The notes: generated from the letters alone by a model not told the origin. Positions 1 through 9,510 are shown, counted from the stretch's first letter. The stretch is DNA of 64,000 bases from Paraburkholderia bannensis (GCF_014200455.1 NZ_JACHBW010000001.1:248001-312000); one strand, 5' to 3'. Numbers and translations: made by a program.

Positions 1-1195
1 GGCTGCGCCGGTACTGGATCGACAGTTCGCTCACCGCCTGACGCGCCGCGTCGCGCAACGGCCCCAGCGCGACAAGCGCCGGCATCACGCGCTCGCGCAG
101 CAGCTTGAGCGGTCCATGATCGGCTTCGACGAGTTGCGTCATGAAGCTGGTCTGGCGCAGCACGATGCGCTCGATCGGCGAGCGCTCAGCGTGATAGGTA
201 TCGAGCAGCCGGTCGGGCGCGCCGCCCAGCACCCGCGCGAGTTTCCAGCCCAGATTGAACGATTCCTGGATGCCCGTGTTCATGCCCTGCGCGCCGGCCG
301 GGCTGTGCACATGCGCGGCGTCGCCCGCGAAGAACACGCGCTCCTTGCGCAGAAAACGCACCATGCGGCTATTGATGCGGAAGTACGAGGCCCAGTTCAT
401 ATCGGCGATCGACACCGGATGATGCACGCGCCGCTCGACCACCGAGCGGCACTCCTCCAGCGTCGGCACGGGGATCGCGCCTTCGGGCGCGGCGGGCAGC
501 ATGGTCTTGTGATCGGCGATCAGACGATAGCGGCCGTGCCCGTAGGGAAACAAGGCGGCGAGACCATCGCCCGAGGCGAACACATGAAACTCGTTCTCCG
601 ACCAGGGCGTGCTGGCTTCGATATCGGCAAGCAGGAAGGACTGCGCCAGCGTCTCGCCCTCGAACTCCATGCCGAGGTGATGACGCACGGTGCTGTGCGC
701 GCCGTCGGCGGCGATCAGATACGCGCAGCGCAGCGCTTCCACGCGACCGTTGGCGCAACGCACGTCGGCGCTGATGCCGGCCGCGCCCTGATGCAGTTCC
801 AGCAGTTCGCAGCCGCGCTCGACTTCGACGCCGAAGCTCGCCAGTTGCGCGGCAAGGATGCGTTCGGTCTCGGTCTGATCGAGAAAGAGCAGATAGGGAT
901 AGCGCGTGAACAGCGGATCGAAATCGAGCCGCGCGCGGCGCTGTCCGTTCGAATAAAGATTGGCGACGTGCGCGCGATGACCGCGCGCGAGAAATGGCTC
1001 GACGATGCGATGCTGCTCGAACAGTTCGAGCGTGCGCGCCTGGATGCCGATGGCGCGCGAATGACGGCCGGGCTCGGGTGCGCGATCGATCAGGCGCAAC
1101 GGAATGCGCGCGCGGGCGAGGCTCAGCGCAGCGGCAAGACCCGTCGGCCCCGCACCGACGATGAGCACGGACGGCTGGGATAAAACCTCGGTCAT
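1..1195 (-). CDS. FAD-dependent aromatic monooxygenase (PheA/TfdB-like), C-terminus outside the window
   Basis: The reading frame is open from the ATG at 1195 to the window edge (about 398 residues), so only the C-terminal part is missing. Near the N-terminus is the dinucleotide-binding motif VLIVGAGPTGLAAALSLARA (about residues 10-29). Further on is the second FAD signature FFAGDAAHVHSPAGAQGMNT (about residues 287-306). This pair is typical of group A flavoprotein hydroxylases that hydroxylate phenols and related rings with NAD(P)H and O2. A GGAGGT ribosome site lies just upstream of the ATG. The natural substrate cannot be read from the sequence, and the thioredoxin-like C-terminal domain that many members carry would lie beyond position 1. 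Confidence 0.85.
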   Translation of the reverse strand, partial: MTEVLSQPSVLIVGAGPTGLAAALSLARARIPLRLIDRAPEPGRHSRAIGIQARTLELFEQHRIVEPFLARGHRAHVANLYSNGQRRARLDFDPLFTRYPYLLFLDQTETERILAAQLASFGVEVERGCELLELHQGAAGISADVRCANGRVEALRCAYLIAADGAHSTVRHHLGMEFEGETLAQSFLLADIEASTPWSENEFHVFASGDGLAALFPYGHGRYRLIADHKTMLPAAPEGAIPVPTLEECRSVVERRVHHPVSIADMNWASYFRINSRMVRFLRKERVFFAGDAAHVHSPAGAQGMNTGIQESFNLGWKLARVLGGAPDRLLDTYHAERSPIERIVLRQTSFMTQLVEADHGPLKLLRERVMPALVALGPLRDAARQAVSELSIQYRRS

Positions 1196-1298
1196 GCAGA
1201 CCTCCATGCGGTCGACATGCACCGTAGTGTACGCCCGCTATCCGCCTGGCCGTGGCCGAGCCGGCGTGGCGCCCGGGTATCGCGCAGGCATCGCGCAC

Positions 1299-2324
1299 TC
1301 AGGTATGTCGATGCGCGTGAGCGCTCGACGAGGCGATCTCCACATCGAGCGCACAACGATGCACGCTCGTACCCAGATCGACCTGCAAGGTCACGTGCTT
1401 CATGCGAAAGCGCTCGCCCAGTGCGCTCACCATGCCGTCCAGCGCGGCGTCGCCGGGATGCCCTGCCGGCATCACCAGATGTGCGGAGAGCGCGTTGCCC
1501 GTGGTGGACAGCGCCCAGACGTGCAGATCGTGCACATCGGTCACGCCATGCTGCTGCGCAAGATAAAGGCGGATGCCATCGATATCTACGCCCTCGGGGA
1601 CGGCCGCCAGCGCGAGCCGCACCGACTCTCGCAGCAGCCCCCACGTGCCGCGCAAGATCACCAGCACGACGACGATGCTCATCACCGGATCGACCCAACT
1701 CCAGCCAGTGCCGATAATCACCAGACCGCTAATCGCCACCGCGGCCGAAACGCCCGCGTCGGCAGCCATATGCAGGAAAGCGCCGCGAATATTGATGTCG
1801 TCCTTTTGCCCGCTCATGAAGAGCCACGCGGAAAAGCCGTTGACGATCATGCCGATCGTCGCCACCACGAAAACGTCGAAGCCCGCGACGGGCGCGGGGC
1901 TGACGAGGCGGCCCACGGCTTCGGCGAGTATCGCGCCGCACGCGACCAGCAGCAGCGCCGCATTCGCAAGCGACGCCAGGATCGAACTGCTGCCGAAGCC
2001 GAACGTGAAGCGCGCGGACGGCCGCCGCGTGGCGAGCCAGGTCGCGCCCCAGGCAAGCAGCAGACCCAGCACATCGGAGAGATTGTGGCCGGCGTCGGCC
2101 AGCAGCGCAGCCGAATGTGCGATCACGCCATAGACGCCCTGCGCCACCACGATGACGATATTGAGCGCGACGGCCAATGCGAACGCGCGGCCGTGTCCCG
2201 CCACGGGAGCGTGGTGATGGTGGTGGTGGGCGTGGCCGTGGCCGCTATGCCCAGCATGGGCGCCATGAGCATGATCGTGGCCCCCGTGGTCATGTCCGTG
2301 TGCGTGCGGGTGTTCGGCGCTCAT
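1299..2324 (-). CDS. CDF-family zinc/cobalt/cadmium efflux transporter (CzcD/ZitB-like)
   Basis: 341-residue cation diffusion facilitator that should exchange cytoplasmic Zn2+ or similar ions for protons at the inner membrane. Residues 1-45 are a His-rich tail with a run of six histidines. Six hydrophobic segments follow. The family metal site is visible as D77/H80/D84 (LLADAGHNLSD) in TM2 and H185/D189 (HMAADAG) in TM5, followed by a cytoplasmic C-terminal domain with HVWALSTTGNALSAHL. A TTG three bases upstream is also in frame, but the ATG at 2324 is preferred because GGAGGT sits six bases upstream. Its first base is the last base of the ArsR stop codon, so the two genes are translationally coupled. 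Confidence 0.93.
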   Translation of the reverse strand: MSAEHPHAHGHDHGGHDHAHGAHAGHSGHGHAHHHHHHAPVAGHGRAFALAVALNIVIVVAQGVYGVIAHSAALLADAGHNLSDVLGLLLAWGATWLATRRPSARFTFGFGSSSILASLANAALLLVACGAILAEAVGRLVSPAPVAGFDVFVVATIGMIVNGFSAWLFMSGQKDDINIRGAFLHMAADAGVSAAVAISGLVIIGTGWSWVDPVMSIVVVLVILRGTWGLLRESVRLALAAVPEGVDIDGIRLYLAQQHGVTDVHDLHVWALSTTGNALSAHLVMPAGHPGDAALDGMVSALGERFRMKHVTLQVDLGTSVHRCALDVEIASSSAHAHRHT

Positions 2325-2653
2325 CAATTCACCTCCGGCAACGCTGACGCAGGCTCCGCCACGTGTTCGAGCATGCCCGCGAGCATCGCGCTGATATGGG
2401 CGTCGGCGGCCGCGTAAAAGACCTGTTTGCCCTCGCGCTCCGCTCGCACGATGCGCGCCGCGCGCAATAGCCGCAGGTGGTGGCTCACCAGCGACGACGA
2501 CAGCCCGAGCGTGTCGGCAATCGCACCCACCGCCGTGCGGCCCTGCACGCAGGCCAGCACGATGCGCAGCCGCGTTGGATCGCCGAGCAGGCGGAACAGG
2601 TCTGCAAGCGGCACCACGCGTTCATCGTCGAAATTCGTCGGCATGCGGATCAT
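2324..2653 (-). CDS. ArsR/SmtB-family zinc-responsive repressor
   Basis: 109-residue winged-helix repressor. The ArsR core LLGDPTRLRIVLAC and the recognition helix LSSSLVSHHLRLLRAARIV are clear. The alpha-3 Cys motif of ArsR/CadC proteins is absent. The C-terminal helix contains D-A-H, ten residues, then H-V-A-E, which is the alpha-5 DxH-x10-HxxE/H metal site of zinc sensors such as SmtB and CzrA. Loss of repression by bound zinc and control of the downstream efflux gene is the natural inference. The start is not certain: ATG 2653 and ATG 2644 are both possible and neither has a clear ribosome site, and the predicted leader is only about 20 bases. Confidence 0.93.
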   Translation of the reverse strand: MIRMPTNFDDERVVPLADLFRLLGDPTRLRIVLACVQGRTAVGAIADTLGLSSSLVSHHLRLLRAARIVRAEREGKQVFYAAADAHISAMLAGMLEHVAEPASALPEVN

Positions 2654-2661
2654 ACATTGAT

Positions 2662-2708
2662 ATATGAATAGTTGTTCACATGTTAGTTGCGGTGACGCGC
2701 ACGGTCAA
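2662..2708 (-). promoter_or_regulatory. Promoter and ArsR-type operator of the zinc efflux operon
   Basis: Read on the minus strand: -35 TTGACC (2708-2703), exactly 17 bases, -10 TAACAT (2685-2680). Overlapping the end of the -10 is the inverted repeat ATGTGAA-N6-TTCATAT (2681-2662), one mismatch from perfect, which resembles SmtB/ZiaR-type operators. Repressor bound here would block open complex formation or clearance. The match is read by eye; binding is inferred from the adjacent gene. Confidence 0.75.
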
Positions 2709-2752
2709 GTCCCTACCTGGCGATTACGGAACGCCTGCGCGAGTGTGGGAAA

Positions 2753-4702
2753 ATGCCGCCTTTAGATTTCCAACGTGGTTGCCTTTCGGTCATGGAACAG
2801 GTTTTTGTCCGCGCGTTCGCCGCACATCGCGACGGCCGGCTGGAGGATGCCGAGCGCGATTACTGTGCGACGCTCGCCGCCGATCCCGTGCACGTCGATG
2901 CGCTGCACATGCTCGGCGTGCTGCGGCATCAAAAGGGCCAGCACGCCGAAGCCGCGGACCTCGTGCGCCGGGCGGTCGACCTGCGCCCGGACGACGCCGC
3001 GCTCCAGTTGAACCTCGGCAACGCACTGAAGGCGATGGGCGAGCTCGACAAAGCGATCGAGCGCTTTCGCAATGCGCTTACGCTCGCGCCCACGTTCGCG
3101 CTCGCGCACTACAACCTCGGCAACGCCTATGCGGCGATCGGCCGACACGAGGACGCGATGTACGCGTTCGGCCACGCGGTGCGCCTGCAGCCCGGCGACG
3201 CCTCGTCGCACAACAACCTGGGCAATGCGCTGCATGCGCTGGGCCGCCACGCCGAAGCCGCCGACGCCTTCCGGCGCGCGCTGAAGATCCGCCCGGGCCA
3301 CGCGGGCGCGCACAACAACCTTGGCATGGCCCTGAATGCGCTCGGCGACAGCGCGGGCGCGGTCGAGCATTTCCAGAAGGCACTGCGCGTGCAGCCGCGT
3401 TTCGTCGCCGCGCATTTCAACCTCGCGAACACGCTCGACGCGACCGGCTATCACGCGCATGCCGTAGCGGGCTATGAGGCCGCGCTGGCGCTGCAGCCGC
3501 AGTTCGCGCCTGCGTTGTTCGGTCTGGGCAATGCGCTGGCGGCGCTTGGCCGCCATGAAGAAGCGATCGCCGCCTACGAGCGCGCGATTGGCCTCGACCC
3601 GAAGTTTGCGCTCGCGTGGCTTGCGCTCGGCACCGCCCAGCATGCGCTCGGCCGTCACGCCGCCGCGCTGCGCGCCTTCGACGAAGCGCTGCGCGCGCGC
3701 CCCGATCTGGCCGCCGCGCACCTGAACCGGGCGCTGACCTGGCTCACGCTCGGCGACTTCCGGCGCGGCCTGCCCGAGTACGAATGGCGTCTGGACCCGA
3801 CCTCGCGAGATGAGGGTTTCGGCGCGCTGGGCCTGCCCTCGCGCGAACCCAAGCCCGCGCCCACCTGCGCGCAGGGCGTGCCGCGCTGGCGAGGCGAACC
3901 GCTTGGCGAACGCACGCTGCTGATCCACGCCGAACAGGGTTTCGGCGATACGCTGCAATTCATCCGCTTCGTGCCGTCGGTGCTGGCACTTGCGCAGCCG
4001 GGCACGCGCATCGTGCTCGAAGTGCAGGCGCCGCTCGTGCCGCTCGTCGCGCCCGCGGCCCAGACGGCGCGCATCACGCTGATCTCCCAGGGCGCGCCGC
4101 GCCCGCAGGCCGATCTGCAATGTCCGCTGCTATCACTACCGCTCGTGCTGGGCACGAGCTTCGACGCCCTGCCCGCGCCGATGCCCTATCTCGCCGCCCC
4201 CACCGCATATCGCCGTAAATGGCGCGGCTCGCTGGGCGGCCAGGCGCGTCGCAAGATCGGCATCGCGTGGTCGGGCCGCATCCACAAGCACGAAAACCGC
4301 AGCATGCCGCTCGCCGCGCTCGAACCGCTGTTCGCGCTCGACGGCATCGACTGGATCGTCCTGCAACCGCATTTGACCGAGGCCGAACACGCAGCGCTGG
4401 ATAGGCATCCGCGCGCGCGCTCGATCCATCGCCTGGGCGAGAAGCTCGCCGATTTCGCCGACACCGCCGCCGTGATCGAACGGCTCGACGCCGTCGTCTC
4501 GATTGACACGTCGATTGCTCACCTTGCCGGTGCGCTCGATGCCAAGCTCTGGTTGATGCTGCCGTTCGCCGCCGACTGGCGCTGGTTCACGGGCACGAAC
4601 GAAAGCCCGTGGTATCCGCGCGCGCAGCTCGTGCGCCAGCCGCGTCCGGGCGCATGGGATGAAGTCGTGGCGCAGGTCGCCAGCGCCTTGCGCGAAGGCT
4701 GA
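2753..4702 (+). CDS. TPR protein with C-terminal GT9/GT41-like glycosyltransferase region
   Basis: 649 residues. About nine tetratricopeptide repeats fill residues 15-350, each with the ALxxLG...A...AL..P pattern. A C-terminal domain follows from about residue 380 with HAEQGFGDTLQFIRF (about 392) and SIDTSIAHLAGALDAKLWLM (about 583). That domain resembles the heptosyltransferase-like/'UDP-glycosyltransferase' fold found in many proteobacterial TPR proteins. Whether it is catalytically active is unknown. The ATG at 2753 has a poor ribosome site; ATG 2792 (MEQVFVRAF) is a good alternative because the first TPR begins there. A second protein of the same architecture lies at 24809-26653. It is transcribed away from the zinc operon and has its own terminator. 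Confidence 0.85.
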   Translation: MPPLDFQRGCLSVMEQVFVRAFAAHRDGRLEDAERDYCATLAADPVHVDALHMLGVLRHQKGQHAEAADLVRRAVDLRPDDAALQLNLGNALKAMGELDKAIERFRNALTLAPTFALAHYNLGNAYAAIGRHEDAMYAFGHAVRLQPGDASSHNNLGNALHALGRHAEAADAFRRALKIRPGHAGAHNNLGMALNALGDSAGAVEHFQKALRVQPRFVAAHFNLANTLDATGYHAHAVAGYEAALALQPQFAPALFGLGNALAALGRHEEAIAAYERAIGLDPKFALAWLALGTAQHALGRHAAALRAFDEALRARPDLAAAHLNRALTWLTLGDFRRGLPEYEWRLDPTSRDEGFGALGLPSREPKPAPTCAQGVPRWRGEPLGERTLLIHAEQGFGDTLQFIRFVPSVLALAQPGTRIVLEVQAPLVPLVAPAAQTARITLISQGAPRPQADLQCPLLSLPLVLGTSFDALPAPMPYLAAPTAYRRKWRGSLGGQARRKIGIAWSGRIHKHENRSMPLAALEPLFALDGIDWIVLQPHLTEAEHAALDRHPRARSIHRLGEKLADFADTAAVIERLDAVVSIDTSIAHLAGALDAKLWLMLPFAADWRWFTGTNESPWYPRAQLVRQPRPGAWDEVVAQVASALREG

Positions 4703-4730
4703 AAAACTTCGCCTGAAACCTTCAGACGCA

Positions 4731-4763
4731 AAAAAACCCGCAGTTCAACGCTGCGGGTTTTTT
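4731..4763. terminator. Bidirectional intrinsic terminator
   Basis: A6, stem CCCGCAG (4737-4743), 7-base loop, CTGCGGG (4751-4757), then T6. It is usable on both strands, between the convergent TPR gene and the MHS transporter. Confidence 0.9.
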
Positions 4764-4781
4764 GTATTGCTGCGCTACGCG

Positions 4782-6077
4782 TCAGACCGTCTTGTACTGA
4801 TTACGCGCTTGCGCCGTGCGATAGAGCACGAGCGTGGCGACCAGCCCGCAAATGCCCGCGACGCCCATCCATGCGCCCGGCGCAGCCTTGTTGCCGCTGA
4901 TGTGGATCAGGTACGTCGAAATCGCCGGCGTGAAACCGCCAATCGTCGTCGCAAGGCTATAGGCCAGCGAGAAGCCGGCCGTGCGCACGTCGGCGGGCAT
5001 GACTTCGGTGAGCGCCACGACCATCGCGCCGTTGTAGCAGCCGTAGAGGAACGAGAGCCACAGCTCGACCATCAGCAGGCGCGCGAACGACGGATCGGCC
5101 ACCAGCCATTGCACCGCCGGATAGGCGGTCAGGATGGTGAGAATCGTGAAGGCCAGCAGCACCGGACGGCGGCCGACGCGGTCCGAGATCGCGCCCGAAA
5201 CCGGCAGCCAGAACAGATTCGACAAACCGATGCACACCGTCACGACGAGCGTGTCGAGCTCGCCCATCTTGAGCACTTCCTTGCCGAAGGTCGGCGTGTA
5301 GGCCGTGATCATGTAGAACGACACCGTCGTCATGATCACCATGCCCATGCCGCCCAGCACGATGCCCCAGTTCTGCACCATCGACGCCATGATTTCGCGA
5401 ATCGACGGGCGATGCTTCTTCCTGGCGAATTCCTCGGTTTCCTGCAGCGAGCGGCGGATCAGGAACAGGAACGGCACGATCAGACAGCCGATGATGAACG
5501 GCACACGCCAGCCCCAGGCGGTCATTTCCTCGACCGGCAGCAGGCGGTGCAGCAACACGCCCAGCAGCGCTGCGAAGATCACGGCGACCTGCTGGCTGCC
5601 CGACTGCCACGACACGTAGAAGCCCTTGTTGCCCTTGGTCGCGATCTCCGAGAGGTAGACCGACACGCCGCCCAGTTCCACGCCCGCCGAGAAACCCTGC
5701 AGCAGGCGCCCGAGCAGCACGAGCGCCGGCGCGAGTGCGCCGATGGTCGCGTAGCCCGGCACCGCCGCAACGGTCAGCGTGCCCAGCGCCATCAGGCCGA
5801 GCGTGAGGATAAGGCCCTTGCGCCGCCCGTGGTGGTCGATGTACGCGCCGAGGATGATCGCGCCGAGCGGCCGCACGAGGAAACCCGCGCCGAACACCGA
5901 AAGCGCCAGCATCAGCGAGGCAAACGGGTCATTGCCCGGAAAATAGGTCTTGGCGATAGCCGAGGCGTAATAGCCGTAGACCATGAAGTCGTACATTTCC
6001 AGGAAGTTGCCGCTGACGACGCGAAACACCGTGCGGAACTTCGATTCGCTGGAAGGAGCGTGGGTCGCTGTGGACAT
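4782..6077 (-). CDS. MHS-family tricarboxylate/citrate:proton symporter (CitA/TcuC-like)
   Basis: 431 residues, 12 predicted membrane segments. N-terminal [20 protein letters not shown], the loop signature [12 protein letters not shown] and [20 protein letters not shown] are close in sequence and order to what I recall of the enterobacterial citrate carrier CitA and the tricarballylate carrier TcuC. In the second half [10 protein letters not shown] repeats the MFS loop signature. Substrate is inferred as citrate or a related tricarboxylate. The ATG at 6077 ([12 protein letters not shown]) is chosen over an upstream in-frame ATG because homology begins soon after it. No catabolic genes sit beside it, so its physiological partner is not visible. 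Confidence 0.88.
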   Translation of the reverse strand: MSTATHAPSSESKFRTVFRVVSGNFLEMYDFMVYGYYASAIAKTYFPGNDPFASLMLALSVFGAGFLVRPLGAIILGAYIDHHGRRKGLILTLGLMALGTLTVAAVPGYATIGALAPALVLLGRLLQGFSAGVELGGVSVYLSEIATKGNKGFYVSWQSGSQQVAVIFAALLGVLLHRLLPVEEMTAWGWRVPFIIGCLIVPFLFLIRRSLQETEEFARKKHRPSIREIMASMVQNWGIVLGGMGMVIMTTVSFYMITAYTPTFGKEVLKMGELDTLVVTVCIGLSNLFWLPVSGAISDRVGRRPVLLAFTILTILTAYPAVQWLVADPSFARLLMVELWLSFLYGCYNGAMVVALTEVMPADVRTAGFSLAYSLATTIGGFTPAISTYLIHISGNKAAPGAWMGVAGICGLVATLVLYRTAQARNQYKTV

Positions 6078-6453
6078 GACGATCTCTGTAGGGGTTGCCG
6101 ACGGCCTGCGCACAGATGCACGCGGGTGCCGCGGGTGCATGCATGACTGCGTCTGGACTGCCGATAAAACAAGAAACTCCGATGCGCCACGACCTCGCGC
6201 GCGCGGGCGCCCATTATGCTGCGCGCGCCTTCACCCATAAATCCGGGTAAGACCTGGCCGCGTTAGCTAACACCTGCCAACTTCGTGCAATGCTTTCTAA
6301 TTACCTTCTTATATTTCACTTAACTTTCGATGACGCCTGCAGCCGGGGCGGTTCGCATCGCCGTGCCTATCATGCACAATAGCCCATCGATGCAGCCCAT
6401 TCCGACGAATTCCGTGATGAGTCGCGCCTTTTCCGCATAACCGACGCCTGCGC
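6078..6453. other. Divergent intergenic region, no gene seen
   Basis: Sits between the citrate-type symporter (minus) and the GNAT gene (plus), so it must hold both promoters. The part around 6280-6330 is distinctly AT-rich (ttctaattaccttcttatat). I found no convincing ORF, RNA gene or palindrome. Confidence 0.5.
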
Positions 6454-6996
6454 ATGTCCACCGCCGCTACCCTCACACTAAGACCGGCCACGCTTGCCGA
6501 TGCCCCGCTTCTCGCTGCCATGCATGCCGCCAGCTGGCAGGCCACCTATCGGGCCTTGCTGCCAGCCGCCTTTCTTGAAAGCGAAGTCAATGCGGAGCGA
6601 GCAGCCTACTGGCGCGCGCGCATGGAAGCGCCTGGCGCCGAGCGCCGCCTTGTGTTGATCGCCGAACTCGATGCGCCGCCTGCCGCCGCCACGCCGGCGG
6701 GTTTCGTGTGCGTCGAGCGCCAGCCCGAATCGCCGTGGGGCGTGCTGCTCGACAATCTGCATGCGCTGCCCGCATATCAGGGAATGGGCGTCGGCAAGCG
6801 GCTCATGGAGGCCGCGCAGAGCTGGGCGCGCGCGCAGGGCGAAGCGCAGCTCTATCTGTATGTGCTCGACGGCAATGCGCCGGCCATCGCGTTCTACGAG
6901 CGGCAAGGCTGGGAGTTTTCCGGTTCCGAGCCCGATCGCATGGGCGGCGTCGACATCACCGCGCTGCGCTACGTGTATCGGCTCGCGGACATTTAA
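6454..6996 (+). CDS. GNAT-family N-acetyltransferase
   Basis: 180 residues. N-terminal LTLRPATLADAPLLAAMH is the usual GNAT beta1-alpha1 start. The acetyl-CoA pyrophosphate loop QGMGVGKRLM (about residues 109-118) matches Q/RxxGxG/A. NAPAIAFYERQGWEFSG near the C-terminus is the standard alpha4-beta7 region. The family acetylates amines of many kinds, and the substrate here cannot be assigned. It stands alone, with a new AT-richer stretch downstream. Confidence 0.88.
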   Translation: MSTAATLTLRPATLADAPLLAAMHAASWQATYRALLPAAFLESEVNAERAAYWRARMEAPGAERRLVLIAELDAPPAAATPAGFVCVERQPESPWGVLLDNLHALPAYQGMGVGKRLMEAAQSWARAQGEAQLYLYVLDGNAPAIAFYERQGWEFSGSEPDRMGGVDITALRYVYRLADI

Positions 6997-7233
6997 AAGC
7001 GGTCGCGCACGTGCCCGCGAGAGCTGGGCAGGCAAACCGGCCGTGCTGCACGCAAAAACCATGATTCCAGTCTAAATTTCAGACGTTTCCGATGGATTGC
7101 CGGGAATCGGCCCTGCATGATCGTGGGCCAAACATACGATTCCCGAATAGCGCGCTGCCGCGTTGGCCAGTGGCGCGCCTTTCGAACACCCCCGTGTTCT
7201 GGTGTTTCACCACAACAAGGCAGCGAGAGATCC

Positions 7234-8520
7234 ATGTCAACTTATCCGTTAGTCCAGGTGGAAGGCGCACTCGCGATGCCGCACATGCGCCCGCTCAATC
7301 GCGTTCCACCACCGTTCGGTCGCGAATGGGCCCTCATGCCGTCGCAATTCAGCCTGCGCACCGAACTGCACGCGCTCTACGCGGCGTTCCTGCGCACCAT
7401 CTGCCTGAGCGCGGAGGCGTTTCGCCAGGCGTATCGCTGGGATCGTCAACCGCGCAACGTCGCCGAGCCGCCGCGCCCCGCCGCCGCTCCGGTTGGCGCA
7501 GCGATGGGCGCCACGCAGGCCCAGCAGGCGGCGGCCGAAGCCATCGGCGGTCTTGCTGCAGCGGGCGGCAAACCCGCGCCCGCGCAAACCCCGCAGCGTA
7601 CGCAAAGCGCCCAGGCGGCGCGCACGCCGCCACCTTCACACAAGCTCACGGCCAGCGCCGTCGCCATCGGCGGCGCGGCGTTGCTCGCCTGGATCGTCGC
7701 CAGCCACACGCAATTTCGCGACGACAAAGGCGACTCCACGCTGCATGCGACCACGAGTCCGGCTGCGAAGAGCGACACACCATCTTTGGCGCAGTCTTCG
7801 CCACCTGCTTCTGCACAATCCTCAACGCGCCTTGTCGACGAACGCGCACGGCACGACCGCTCGGTCTCGGGCGTGATCGACGCTGCGCAGGCCACTGGCG
7901 CGAACGACGCCAGTCATGAGCGCGGGGTGGCGATCGGCTCGACAGTCGTAGCTCAACGGGCCGCGACAGCCGCTTCTTCCGTGCGCGATGCCGGGTCTGT
8001 CGTTGCACCGGTTACGCCGATTGCGCCGATTACGCCAGTTACGCCGGTCGCGGCAACCCGGAGCGAACCTGCGGCTGCGCTGGCCACCGCAGCCGCGGGC
8101 GCAGCAACCGCGAAGCACCCCGACTTCAAGATGCGTACCGCCAGCAAGCCTGTGCAAGCCGCGCTTGCACCCAGGCATGTCAGCGAAAAGCGCGCCGTGA
8201 CGGCGAAGCGCCATCAGGCGGCCAAGGCTGCACGCAGCACAGGCACGCGCCACGCGGTGCACGAATTCACTTCACAGCGCGGCGCGCCGCTCGTCACCAC
8301 GCAACGCACAAACGGAATGTATTCGGAGGCTGCGCAGTATTCTCCGCATCAGTTTGCGGTCAATTCCAGCGACGAATATCCCGCAATCACGACCTACGCG
8401 AACACCCGTACCGCACCGCGCTCCGTCAGTCGCGCCTCGGTCGCCGCCGACAGCACGGACTGGGTCAATCATGTCGCGCAACGTCGCGTGACCGAAGTGC
8501 CCGACCGCTTCGCAAAGTAG
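7234..8520 (+). CDS. Ala/Pro/Thr-rich single-pass membrane protein of unknown function
   Basis: 428 residues from ATG 7234, preceded by GAGAG. An earlier in-frame ATG at 7117 would add 39 poor-looking residues. The first 80 residues are ordered (LRTELHALYAAFLRTICLSA). An Ala/Pro-rich spacer, then a membrane segment at about 138-158 (ASAVAIGGAALLAWIVASHT), and then a long low-complexity tail follow. The tail contains a short repeat of I/V-T/A-P units (VTPIAPITPVTPV, about residue 260). No enzyme motif is seen. The topology suggests a cytoplasmic N-terminal helical part and an extended periplasmic tail, but I do not recognise the family. Confidence 0.7.
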   Translation: MSTYPLVQVEGALAMPHMRPLNRVPPPFGREWALMPSQFSLRTELHALYAAFLRTICLSAEAFRQAYRWDRQPRNVAEPPRPAAAPVGAAMGATQAQQAAAEAIGGLAAAGGKPAPAQTPQRTQSAQAARTPPPSHKLTASAVAIGGAALLAWIVASHTQFRDDKGDSTLHATTSPAAKSDTPSLAQSSPPASAQSSTRLVDERARHDRSVSGVIDAAQATGANDASHERGVAIGSTVVAQRAATAASSVRDAGSVVAPVTPIAPITPVTPVAATRSEPAAALATAAAGAATAKHPDFKMRTASKPVQAALAPRHVSEKRAVTAKRHQAAKAARSTGTRHAVHEFTSQRGAPLVTTQRTNGMYSEAAQYSPHQFAVNSSDEYPAITTYANTRTAPRSVSRASVAADSTDWVNHVAQRRVTEVPDRFAK

Positions 8521-8560
8521 AGTCGTCGAGCGCAGCTCGGCGATACGCGGTGTTCGGACA

Positions 8561-8595
8561 AACAGAAAGCCCGGCTTCTCGCCGGGCTTTCTGTT
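8561..8595. terminator. Bidirectional terminator hairpin
   Basis: A perfect 15-bp inverted repeat (AACAGAAAGCCCGGC, 8561-8575; GCCGGGCTTTCTGTT, 8581-8595) with a 5-base loop, between two convergent genes. Confidence 0.85.
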
Positions 8596-8625
8596 TCCTG
8601 CAAGCAACTCGTCATCCTGACTTGC

Positions 8626-9348
8626 CTAGCGGCGCGATCCCGGCAAGCCCTGCTCCGTCTGACGCTGAAGCTGGTCGACCTGAATCTGCAGTTCGCGCAA
8701 CTGCGCTTGCGCCTGGATCTTCTCGGCGTTGAGCGCGGCCGCGTTGCCCTGCACCTGGCGCTGGTAGTCGTCGACACGCGCCTGCTGCGTACGCGCGACG
8801 TCGAGATCGGCTTGAAGGCGGCGGGCGCGATCTTCGTTGATGGCAATGACCCGCTCGATAAAGGCCTTCTGCGCCTCGATCTGCATGCGGCGGATCTCGA
8901 CTTCGGCAAGACGCTGGGTCTGCTGCACGAAGTTTGCATAGATCGATTCCGAGCGCGCTTCGTCCTGCGAACGAATCACGCGCCAGAAGTGCTTGTCCTG
9001 GAACAGCACCACGTAGTAAGTCATTTCGGGCGGGTAAAAGAATAGACTCGCCCCGTAACTGGCGTTGTACGTGGTACGCAGTTCGACCAGTTGCGCATCG
9101 TGGATGAGCTGCATCAGCGTGGCGACGTCGCCTTGCGAGGCTCCGGCCGATGCCTGGTCGTCAACCATGCCGGCTGGCGCGGTTGTACCCGCGGGCTGGG
9201 GCGTCAGGCTGCCAAGCGCGGGGCGGCTGCCCGCCACCGGCGCGGCGTCGCTTGCGGGCGCGCCGGCCCATGCGGGCGCGCCCTGTTGCAGGAGTGTTGA
9301 GACCGCAGCGGCCAGCAGGGCGCGCCGCAGCACAGAGGATTGCTTCAT
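8626..9348 (-). CDS. DUF2968 family secreted coiled-coil protein
   Basis: 240 residues. A signal peptide is visible (basic start, then LLAAAVSTLLQQGAPAWA). A short Pro/Ala linker leads to the DUF2968 region: LMQLIHDAQLVELRTTYNAS, SLFFYPPEMTYYVVLFQDKH and ARSESIYANFVQQTQ. From about residue 150 the protein is a Glu/Gln/Arg-rich helix consistent with coiled coil. The family is characteristic of Burkholderia relatives and has no assigned function. The product is probably periplasmic or envelope-associated. Confidence 0.8.
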   Translation of the reverse strand: MKQSSVLRRALLAAAVSTLLQQGAPAWAGAPASDAAPVAGSRPALGSLTPQPAGTTAPAGMVDDQASAGASQGDVATLMQLIHDAQLVELRTTYNASYGASLFFYPPEMTYYVVLFQDKHFWRVIRSQDEARSESIYANFVQQTQRLAEVEIRRMQIEAQKAFIERVIAINEDRARRLQADLDVARTQQARVDDYQRQVQGNAAALNAEKIQAQAQLRELQIQVDQLQRQTEQGLPGSRR

Positions 9349-9510
9349 GACTACCTGTTCCGTTCAGGATTCCGAGTAACCGCTTATTATCGCCGCCCGA
9401 AAATCTCATAAACGTCGTTTAATTTCGGATAACAAAAGAACCTGCCAATGGCTTGTCCGAAATCACCTACTCAATCTTAGGAATTGTCGGAAGACTCGTA
9501 CGAGAAAAAG

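Noticed and set aside
116..1183. Long plus-strand ORF opposite the FAD monooxygenase
   Set aside because: It is an antisense shadow: the minus strand holds both FAD motifs, and the plus frame has Arg/His-rich composition without motif.
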